Shown here in pieces: positions 55,289-64,000 of a stretch of 64,000 bases of DNA. Below the pieces are notes generated by a model. It was not told the DNA's origin. It was given only the letters and a program-made list of their open reading frames with translations, and made no database searches. Every line of letters starts with the position of its first letter. Positions within the stretch are counted from its first letter, which is position 1. A program made the translations under genes and the position numbers. Source of the stretch: Brachypodium distachyon (taxonomy: Eukaryota; Streptophyta; Magnoliopsida; Poales; Poaceae); assembly GCF_000005505.3 (NCBI RefSeq), contig NC_016133.3:4526001-4590000 (forward strand). Reading direction: 5' to 3'.

Positions 55289-56026
55289 GTGTGCATTCTT
55301 TCGAGTTTATGTACTAGTAGTGTATTTTACTCATTATTAAAAATTCAATGTTCAACATGATCTAAATCATCTTATATACAAGGAAAGAAAACAGAAAAAA
55401 AGGCTATACAACACGCTCAAGGATTACATAACCGATTGCTAACAAGTTATCCATACTTGTTGAATAAATCACGTGACGTTATCTCCAATCGGTTGCACCC
55501 AATGCCCATAGAACATTTTAGGTCCGATCTATGTAGCGTGTGCCAAGTCTGAATAACCAGCCAAATATTGAAACAATTCATAATGTTAAAAACCAAGTCA
55601 TTCCCATAGTTCTAGAGAGATCATATATTGCTGGACCAAAACTTACAGTTTCACACATCATTATATTATTTATATCCACATATTAAAATTCAGAAAGTTT
55701 GGAAAATGGAAGACAGAAACACTCGCAAGAAAGCATGTCTGCAAACACATTGCGCTCGCTCGCACTGTATCGGTGGAAATCAATGGAAAAGGAAAAGTGT
55801 CAATTGACTTCCCACAGAACAATCACTTCACGGTCGCTGAAAGAGAAAAATAATATAATTATGCACTGATTTGTCATAACTTAATGGACCTAATTCTATG
55901 TTTTAGTTTGACCGTTGACTTTGGAGGAGTTGCAAAGAAAGCATACACACTTCAGAAAAAAAAAGGAAAAGCATAAGCATTTTGTACAGAGAATTCGAGC
56001 AAGATCGACCCAGGCTGCCCGCTGCC
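55289..56026. other. Upstream region of the P450 gene
   Basis: Unique AT-rich DNA, probably promoter. A TTGACC/GTTGACTTTGG stretch near 55908-55922 contains TTGAC W-box-like cores. No ORF or mobile element recognised. Confidence 0.4.
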
Positions 56027-57664
56027 ATGGCCGCCGCCCTCCTGCTCTGCATGCTTCTCCTCGCCTTACCGCTCCTCTTCCTCAAGTCCAGGCTCTCATC
56101 GCCTCGTCGTGGCCCAGCCCCAGGCGGGACGGAGGCGCGGCTGCCCCCGGAGCCATGGGCGCTGCCGGTCATCGGCCACCTGCACCACCTCGCCGGCGCG
56201 CTCCCGCACCGCGCCATGCGAGACCTGGCACGTCGGCACGGCCCGCTCATGATGCTCCGCCTCGGCGAGCTCGACGCCGTGGTGGCCTCGTCCCCGGCCG
56301 CGGCCCGCCAGATCATGAAGACCCACGACGCCGCCTTCGCGTCCAGGCCGCTGACCTCGATGCAGCGGCTGGCCTACGGCGACAACGAGGGCCTCATCTT
56401 CGCGCCCTACGGCGCCGCGTGGCGGCAGCTCCGCAGGATCTGCACCGCGGAGCTCCTCAGCGCCCGCCGCGTCGCCTCCTTCCGCCCCGCCCGCGAGGAG
56501 GAGCTCGGCCGCCTCCTCCGCTCCGTCGCGGCCGTCGCCGCAGCGGCGGCGGCGGCCTCGCAGCCGGTGAACCTGAGCGAGCGCCTGTCGGCGTTCGTGG
56601 CGGACTCCACGGTGCGCGTCATCGTCGGCGGCCGGTTCAAGCGGCGGGACGCCTACCTGCGGATGCTGCAGGAAGGGCTGGAGCTCGTGCCCGGGATGAC
56701 GCTCCCCGACATCTTCCCTTCCTCGCGCCTCGCGCGGCTCGTCAGCGGCGTCCCCCGCCGGATCATGCGCCATAGCCGAGACATGAAGCGGTTCATGGAC
56801 ACCATCATCCAGGAGCACCAGGAGAGCAGAGACTCCGGCGGCGAAGAAGACCTGCTCGACGTGCTCCTCAGACTCCAAAAGGAAGCCGACTCCCAGTACC
56901 CACTCACCACGGACAACATCAAGACCGTCATGCTGGTTGGTACCCCGTAGCCTCCCCTTTGTGATACATCCGCAAGACATCAATCCTTGATTAAACAGTT
57001 CTTCTGTTTCTTGATTTTTGGTCTTAATTAGGACATGTTCGGGGCGGGGAGTGAGTCGTCGGCGACGACGCTGCAGTGGGCGATGGCGGAGCTGATGCGG
57101 AACCCGCGAGTGATGCGCAAAGCGCAACACGAGGTCCGGCAACAACTCGCCGGCCACGGCAACAAGGTGACCGAGGCAGATCTAACAGAACTACGCTACC
57201 TGCGGCTGGTCGTCAAGGAGACGCTGAGGCTGCACCCGCCGGCGCCGCTGCTGCTGCCGCGGAGGTGCGGGAGCGCGTGCCGGATCCTGGGCCTGGACGT
57301 GCCGGAGGGCGCCATGGTGATCGTGAACGCGTGGGCCATCGGCAGGGACCCGGCCCACTGGGCCGAGCCCGAGGAGTTCGCGCCGGAGCGGTTTGAGGGC
57401 TCCGACGGGGGGAGGGATTTCAGGGGGGCGGACTTCGAGTTCCTGCCGTTCGGCGGCGGGCGGCGGATCTGCCCCGGCATGGCGTTCGGGCTGGCGCACG
57501 TCGAGCTCGCGCTGGCGGCGCTGCTCTTCCACTTCGACTGGGAGCTTCCCGACGGGGTGGCCGCCGAGGAGCTCGACATGGCGGAGGCGTTCGGGGTCAC
57601 CGCGCGGCTGTGGTCCGACCTCATGGTGGTCGCCGTCCCCCGTGTCCCGGTTCCCACGGAGTAA
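56027..57664 (+). CDS. Cytochrome P450, CYP71-clan (CYP71-like), two exons, 513 aa
   Basis: Exons are inferred at 56027-56935 and 57032-57664; the intron lies just before DMFGAGSE, a position common to grass CYP71 genes. The N-terminal hydrophobic anchor (residues about 3-19, [17 protein letters not shown]) and proline-rich hinge ([17 protein letters not shown]) place it on the endoplasmic reticulum. The I-helix reads AGSESSATT (308-316), with Ser where Thr is usual. The ExxR motif is KETLR (Glu366), PERF is present (APERFEG), and the heme loop is [10 protein letters not shown] with Cys450. All catalytic landmarks are intact. Expected activity is NADPH-dependent monooxygenation of a specialised metabolite; the substrate cannot be told. 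The start is the ATG that gives the anchor. The donor GTTGGT is weak; the GT four bases on would break the frame. Confidence 0.9.
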
Positions 57665-59300
57665 TTGAATATGCTTTATCTTTGTTCGTTGACTCCGAGC
57701 TGTTGAGTCGTGGTTGCAATCCCATGTCAGTACTTTCTCCGTGCAGGCGTGCAAAATTGGCAAAATTTAAGCCTAGTTTTTAGAGCGAAAGCAACGTGGA
57801 AGTCTAGCAACACAAGACAGGCACCGATTCTCCAAAACAAAAAACAAGTGCTACGTGCAGTTTTTGTTAGCATCAGTTGCTTCTTCCATCTCACCTCGTT
57901 CCGAACCAACTTTCCCCAACCTGCTATTGCTCCTCTTCTTCTATGAGATCTCAGTTCCTCTGCTTCAATCTCTCCTGTCCAGAACTTACTGCCCACGAGA
58001 TCCCAATTATCCAGCCGGAGGTGAGGCATTTGGCCGCCGGATTCGCGCACGTGGACGACTGCCCACGAGATCCCAATTCCCCAGCCGGAGGTGAGACGTT
58101 TGGCCGCCGGACTCGCGCACGTGGACGACGAGGAGGCACTGTGCGCGACGGACAAAGATGCGACGTTGGCGCCCGGATCTGCGCGACGACGAGACGAGAC
58201 GCGTGACGGACGGAGACGAAACCGCCGTCGGCCGGGAGATGCATTCCCGCGGAAGAAGACAGCCGAGTGTGGGACCGACAGAGTCAACGAGAGTTAGAGC
58301 CGGAGCTTCGACTTGATTTGATTCCAGTAAAATTGGTTCTTGACTAACGCTGTGGTTGCTCTTAGTTGCCGGATACTTCTTAATTGAACAAAAAATCACG
58401 GCAAGAATTATGGAACGGAGAACTACATTGATAATGTTCGGATCAGTCGGCATTTTGTCAGGTTTATAACAACACTATGTAGCAGGCTAAGCCCTTTAGC
58501 GGGGACTTGTCCACAAGCTGAGAAAAGATCTAAGCTGTTTCACGGTTTTGAGAAAATCATGAAACAAAAAAAAATCACCCAATCAAGCATCATAGTCACT
58601 TGGTCTCATATTTAGTGACTTCCTATTACATGTATCTAGTCATTTTTTACGCATAGATACATTCATATTTGGACAAATTTTAGTCACTTAACATGGGACG
58701 GAAGTATATATTACATATAGTATTACATATAGTGAAGCTATTGCAAAAAGGCTCACCGGCGGCACCTACTTCTCTAAGGGGAGAATATGAACATGGAATA
58801 AAGTCTAGGGTTCTCGTGGTGATTTTTGGAAGATAAAAGAGGGAATGGGGAATGGTTCGGGCGAATGATTTTTGGGTCCACGACGAAGATCTAGCACTAA
58901 ACCATGTCCAATTTTAGTGCTATTTGCAATTTAGCTATGCTATTAGTTTTTTTTCCCATTTAGCGCTAAAGCATTGGATGCTGTAGCGGGACTACTCTGA
59001 AACCGCTATAGCATTCTATTTAAAATTTTGGTTTGCTAAGCTCTATTTGAAAATTTCTGGCAACAAGGTAAAGACCACATGTTTTGAAGAAAAAAAAATT
59101 AGATTTTTGTTTTGGCATATAGATTTGGAAGCTAGAGGACTTGTAATTACTCGGTGCATATTTGGAATGGTAGTTGATCTCACTTAAGAAGATTTAGAAT
59201 CCAAGATACTCGTTGTTTGACACGAAGAATACTTTTAGGAATAAAAATATTTCTCTTGCGCGCCAGGGGAAATAAACAATGGGCGTGCCAGTGTACTAAG
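57665..59300. other. Intergenic DNA downstream of the P450
   Basis: Holds a 70-bp tandem duplication (57990-58129), a Stowaway-like remnant (about 58609-58708, GGTCTCATATTTAGTGACT against TTAGTCACTTAACATGGGAC) and otherwise unremarkable AT-rich sequence. Confidence 0.5.
57990..58129. repeat. Tandem duplication, 70-bp unit, two copies
   Basis: Both units start TGCCCACGAGATCCCAATT and end GCGCACGTGGACGAC, with four mismatches by eye. Each contains CACGTG, a G-box-type core (GCGCACGTGGAC). Confidence 0.9.
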
Positions 59301-59309
59301 TACACAAAT

Positions 59310-61822
59310 AAACAGGGAAGCTTGTATTTTATTAATCTCGACTCGGAGAAACAAAATTACATGATTCCTTTACATCAGCGCTTCGTGGCCTGCTAGCGCA
59401 GCCAAAACGACTTGGGCGATTGTGTATTCTTGGTTCACGGGGCCTCGGAAGGCTCCCGATTAATTACGTCCGTGGATCGAGTCCACGGACCACCTCCGAT
59501 TAAGCTACTGCAATGGTCGTCGTCTTCAAGTCCCATCTTCCCCATGCACGGTGTAGACGATAGTGGATGATGAGGTAGTGGAAGGGTGGAGCGGTACGCG
59601 CATCGCTCCGACGATGCTTAGCCATATACCTTTGACTTGTCGATGTCCGATGATGAAGATGTCTGGCCTCATCGGCTCAGGCAGATGGGCGGCCTTCGCC
59701 TCGTCGATGCCAGGCCTGGCGGTGTCCTCCCTGTGGTGTCGGACGTGATGCATTGCCTTTGCCTCGTCGGTGCCCGACAATGTGGTGTGTGCTGCTTCAT
59801 CGAAAGAAGACATGTCGTTGGAGTAGCTTCGTCTCGTCATCGCTTGGCCGATGTCGAGGATGTGTGGCGATGTAGATGTTGGAGTAGACGTGAGATTCGC
59901 CGCATGGCGACGTTGCTTGATGACGACGGTGTGGCGAGCTTGTCAATGTAGACCTCGTAGCGTCGGTGGCACACACGAGCTTGTCGAGACTCGATCAGGT
60001 TGGAGTTGTGTACTTCGACTTGAAGTAGATTGTTGGTGTAGACGTGTAGCGACGTGTCGATGTAGTCGATGTCATTGTTGGGCGAGGAGCCGATGAAGAC
60101 CCAGCCGCATGTTGGTGTAGATGGCATCCTCGTCGAGTGAGAAGTTGATGTAGTCACCGTTGGCATCGTCTTGGACTGTAGCAACTCCATGGGTGACAAC
60201 ACGTCATAGCGTTGATGTAGACGGCAAGAGGGCCTTGGCGCCGGGCTTGATGGCGCGTATCCCAGGTCTTCGAATGTTGTCGAGTGACGATGTAGTCTTC
60301 GTTTTCGTGTGGATCTTGGTGTGTTGCATGCTATAAAAAAAAACAGATTAATCTTTAAATACCTTGGTTATTTTGGAACGCCATGTTCTCGTCGATGCCA
60401 TGCATGGCTGATGTACTAAGCGCATGAGCATCATATGTGTGATGATGGCGGCACGTCGGCTTGTTAGCGGCCCATGGCGCATCCGCTTCAACTAGGTCGA
60501 CGAGAAGCATCTCGGTGTTGGCGATGTCAGCCTTGACGAAGGGCGGCGCAGGCTTCTGACTCCTGCATGACGGCTTGCTTGGTGATGATGTCGTATTTGA
60601 TGTAGAGGTGGCGGCTCGACGGACGTGATGAGGGGCGAGCCGATGGACGGCGCACGTCGAGCTCATGCATGTCGGTGTAGTGCTGCACGTATGCACGGGT
60701 GACCTCCGGCGGCGCCGTGTGTGTTGGTGTTGCCGTGCATGTTTGCACCGAAGAACGCACGTACGGCTGCCATGATAGGCCAGATCTCCATGGCCAGCAA
60801 AACCTGCTGAAGAGAAGAGAGAAAGAGAGAAAGAGAGAAAGGAAGAGGGAGAGAGAGAGTCACCCGTGGTCCTCCTCACTTAACATTGCAGAAGAACGTC
60901 ATGGGTGCTAGCTTGTGGTTGATGGCGGGCGTCGAGCTCAGTCTTCTCCACGCCACCGCCTTGGGCGCGCCCAGCCCATCCGCGGCACGGCGTGCTGGCT
61001 CCTTGCATAGGACGCCACCGCGGCTCCGCACTCCTTCGCTTTGCAGCTCCTCGTCACCCTGGACGTGAGCGCACTGGTGACGTGCTGGCGTCCTCAGTCC
61101 TGGGTTTTGGCCTTCAGTCCCCCGATCTTGTGCTTGATCGAAGTGCCAATTCGCGGACGTGCGAATCGCCGGCTCGGCTTGCGTACGTTGCTGATCTCGT
61201 ATGTCGCCACAACGGTGGCAGCGACTGACATGGGCTCCTTCTGATCATAGCCCGACGAATATGTTCTGATGTTGGCCTGGTAAGGTGAGCTTGTCGGCCG
61301 TGTGTCCGGCACCGTGCGAGTCGTTGCTGTCGACACGGGTGGCTTGCCGCTGCCGCCGCCTTGGGATGCTGGGCGCCCTGGACTCGCCTCTGATCTTGCG
61401 CAGCTTGTCGCCGCGGCGCTGGGCGCGTCCATCTTGCTGCCCTCCGTGCAGTTTCTCTGATCATAACCTGGAGAAACAAAAGATAGATAGATGTATGCAT
61501 TATGTGACCCGGCAGATTCCATCGAGGGCGCCGCTGCACTCCTTGGCTTCTCTTCTTGTGTGGCATGCCGCCGCCGCCTTGGGCACGCTCTGCCCGCTGC
61601 TCATGCGTGCTGGCTCCTCGTCCAGGTGGCCGCCGCGCTCCTCCGCGACTTGTGCAGATCCTCGTCGCCCCGGACGTGGGCGCTCCTCCAGCGCCTCGTA
61701 GATGAGGCTGCCACGCCCTGCTCCTCGGTGTTGCCATCACCGTGCGCTTGCCGACGTTGGCGCACAGGTGATGTGCCGCCGTCTTCCCCTCTTTTCCTTT
61801 GTGATTGAGTTCTCCTTATATA
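59310..61822 (-). other. Transcript-like unit of unknown nature (possible non-coding or TE-derived)
   Basis: On the minus strand a TATA box (TATATA, 61817-61822) precedes about 2.5 kb of C-rich, repetitive sequence that ends near an AATAAA signal (complement of 59328-59333). The interior is full of CTACATCGACAC / CATCGACGAGG-like segments and has several competing short ORFs. None has a recognisable domain. Two ATGATCAGA segments (complement of about 61245 and 61458) are similarly placed. It may be a non-coding RNA gene, a decayed gene, or part of an LTR-type element without coding sequence; no flanking direct repeats were found. Confidence 0.35.
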
Positions 61823-62773
61823 GGCAGGCAGCTACGAGAGCTCTCCAAGATACGAGCTGTTAGCCTGTTCTTATCTACGGATTGAGATGTAGTTTGTTGC
61901 GTGCGCCTGCGCCGTCAGGAAGTTGTTTGGCCGCTGCTGATTTCACGGCTGCATTGGATGAGATAAGGATCGTGTACGTTAACCAGCCAGGGCGTACCAT
62001 GCGTATACAGTTATACACGGCCCTGCAGTACAATACATAGCATGCATCAGCGTGTCGACGGAGTATATACGCTGCTCGCCGGAATAATAATTAATTAGAG
62101 GCTAATATATACAATCAGCTCTAGAAACGAGAGTTGTCTTGATACAAATGTACAAATCTATATGAGTTGTGTTTTGGAACGGAAAGAGTAGTAGGAGTTT
62201 ACCATTAGAAACCTTTTAAAATGATAATAACAAAAATATCATTAGATTTTTTCTAACAAAATGTATATTTGTGTGAGGGACCTCTTTGGTTTGGAGGAAG
62301 GGTGGAGAAAAATTAGACCTCTTCTTTTTACGGGGATATATCTCAGGCATATGACTTTTAAGCAAAATGGTTAAATCTAAATTGATGGTATCATAGTAGT
62401 CGGATTAATATATGGACACCACTTGTACTCTCTCCTCTCCATCAATAGTCCGGAATCATAAAGAACGATCTAGATCCAACGGCTATCAGCTTATTCCGAA
62501 CTAAAGATCAGACGTCTTATGTACAACAAAACCGTTTTCTATTCCTTTGCATGACAGAGAAGACAATTTTTTTATGACGCAGTACTAGTGGAATTTCTTT
62601 TATGTTCGGTTCGACTTAAGTTGACCATCTTTATTAAAATTCATGTGTTTTACTTATTCTTACGGTCAAGTGATCAAATCTACAAAAATTTCGTCCTTTT
62701 CAATCATTTGTTTTTCACATACTCTCCTATCATATTATTGTATTTTTCTATTCCCATGTTTTCAGAGCATTAG
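61823..62773. other. Intergenic AT-rich DNA
   Basis: No supported gene. It could be the upstream region of the minus-strand unit ending at 61822. A TTTTATGACGCAGTACTAG segment and T-rich stretches precede the LINE remnant. Confidence 0.45.
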
Positions 62774-63910
62774 ATCATTTTAAAAACCACTAGATATTTT
62801 ACAGTCAGATCCGCCTATCGTCTCGCGACCTTGGACAAGGAGAACGCGGACCAGAGCTGCTCTAGTGCAAACCCAGATGGACATCGCCCTATCTGGAACG
62901 TAATTTGGAAAACCAATGTGCCACCTAAAGTCAGGGTCTTTGCTTGGAAACTTGCGACGAACTCCCTCGCAGTTCAGGTACTCCGCTCTAAACGCATCAA
63001 GAAGACTAGCCCGTTGTGTTCGATCTGTGGAACTGAACCTGAGACTGCATTTCATGCCATCATGTCCTGCCCCAAAGTTGTGGCTCCCCGGCAGCGCATG
63101 CGTTCTGACTGGGAGCTTCCAAGTGAAGTGGACCTTCGCTGCAGTGGAAAGGATTGGATGCTTGTCCTTCTGGATGCTGTCGATGCTCTGACGAGACAAA
63201 GATTACTCTTTCTGTGGTGGCGGGCATGGCACCTGAGAAACGATGCTGTCTTCAGCAAGGGCCTCGAGAGTGTGGAGGCCTCGGCTAGATTCATATCCAA
63301 TTACTCAGTGCTATGGATCATTTGGGTCAGTCTGACGAGGCGCTTATCAGTTGTTTTGGTGATCATACTGAATCTATGGCAGCTGCTCCTCCCGGGGACT
63401 CTTCTGTGCCAAAGATACCTGACAATATTCGCACGACATGGAAACCCCCTGATCAGCTTTGGACTAAATTGAACACTGATGCCAGCTACATCTCGTCCAC
63501 CGGTGAAGCCTGGTGGGGAGCTATCCTCAGATCGAGTGAGGGAGATGTCCTGTCAACCGCCTGGTGCTCAATCCCTCACTGCTCCCTCAGCCATTGAGGC
63601 TGAGTGTCTTGCCTGTGTGGAAGGATTGCGATCTCTGTGCTCTTCCGTTGACAGTAATCTAGTTGTGGAAAGCGACAGCAAGACCCTGACCAAGACGATT
63701 GCCACTGCTAATTCCGATCGCTCAGACATCTGTTTTAGCCTCCGCTCGATCGCGGCCTCCCTGTCCAGACTCAACAGCTCAAAGGTGAACTGGGTACCGC
63801 GGATTGAAAATGAGGCGGCTCACTGTTTAGCTAAGTTTGCTAGGGAAAAGTTTTCTTCAGGTTTTCTAGTTGGTTCGTGCACGTGTCTACTCAACAGACA
63901 ATGGCTGTAA
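62774..63910 (+). pseudogene. 3' end of an L1-type LINE: zinc-binding RT tail and RNase H
   Basis: The frame opens TTRYFTVRSAYRLATLD and continues through NVIWKTNVPPKVRVFAWKLA and CSICGTEPETAFHAIMSC, the zf-RVT region found C-terminal to LINE reverse transcriptases. From 63313 an RNase H domain follows (LNTDASY, AIEAECLA, VVESDSKTL, ENEAAHCLAKFA). Two frameshifts (near 63315 and 63575) break it, and the whole 5' part (endonuclease, RT core) is missing, as in 5'-truncated LINE insertions. A short A-run (AAGAAAAAAATG, about 63944) follows the stop, as a decayed poly-A tail might. Confidence 0.75.
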
Positions 63911-64000
63911 TTCTATCTTTGCCAGTTAATATAGTTTTTCCCTTAAGAAAAAAATGATGACGCCAACAGCTTCGTCTTATACAGGTATGTGTACGCTAGT

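Noticed and set aside
60331..60362. Possible intron (GTATTTAAAG to TTTATAG) in the minus-strand unit
   Set aside because: It would be only 32 nt, shorter than plant introns are normally spliced, and joining it does not create a recognisable protein.

Overview
The window is nuclear DNA of a grass (Poaceae), probably a pooid. The evidence is GT-AG introns inside GC-rich exons, Stowaway and PIF/Harbinger MITEs (some beginning CTCCCTCCGTTCCG), a 13.3-kb Gypsy element of the Tat type, and genes of families expanded in cereals (F-box with a DUF295-type C-terminal region, FBD F-box, CYP71-like P450). All assignments come from reading the sequence; no database search was possible.

Layout. (1) Positions 1-22.7 kb hold an inverted duplication of F-box genes. 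The left arm carries a truncated gene (1-93, minus) and an intact one (3294-4526, minus). The right arm carries their mirror partners at 16414-17640 (plus, intact) and 20496-21674 (plus, one in-frame TAG). The 11.4 kb between the arms is a stack of transposons: a possibly complete PIF/Harbinger element (5076-9287) nested in another element, a near-palindrome centred at about 12330 with a strong hairpin, and several smaller insertions with clear target-site duplications. (2) 23.5-26.2 kb: a two-exon coiled-coil gene on the minus strand, a candidate for the plastid starch-initiation protein MRC/PII1. (3) 28.2-30.1 kb: an FBD-type F-box gene with a frameshift that would be compensated by retention of its first intron. 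(4) 31.6-33.3 kb: a five-exon gene for a small lysine-rich protein. (5) 34.9-38.6 kb: a PTI1-like kinase gene (minus) whose 35-nt first exon encodes an acylation-type N-terminus. (6) 41.1-55.3 kb: a solo LTR split by a younger Gypsy element with 850-bp LTRs, broken gag-pol on the minus strand and a degraded antisense gene on the plus strand. (7) 56.0-57.7 kb: a two-exon CYP71-like P450. (8) 59.3-61.8 kb: a transcript-like unit of unknown nature. (9) 62.8-63.9 kb: the 3' end of a LINE.

The host genes do not form an evident pathway; they are ordinary single genes separated by transposons. The most distinctive features are the F-box inverted duplication with its palindromic spacer, the frame-restoring retained intron, and the element-in-solo-LTR nest with its antisense gene. 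I saw no CRISPR array, rRNA, convincing tRNA or prokaryotic feature.
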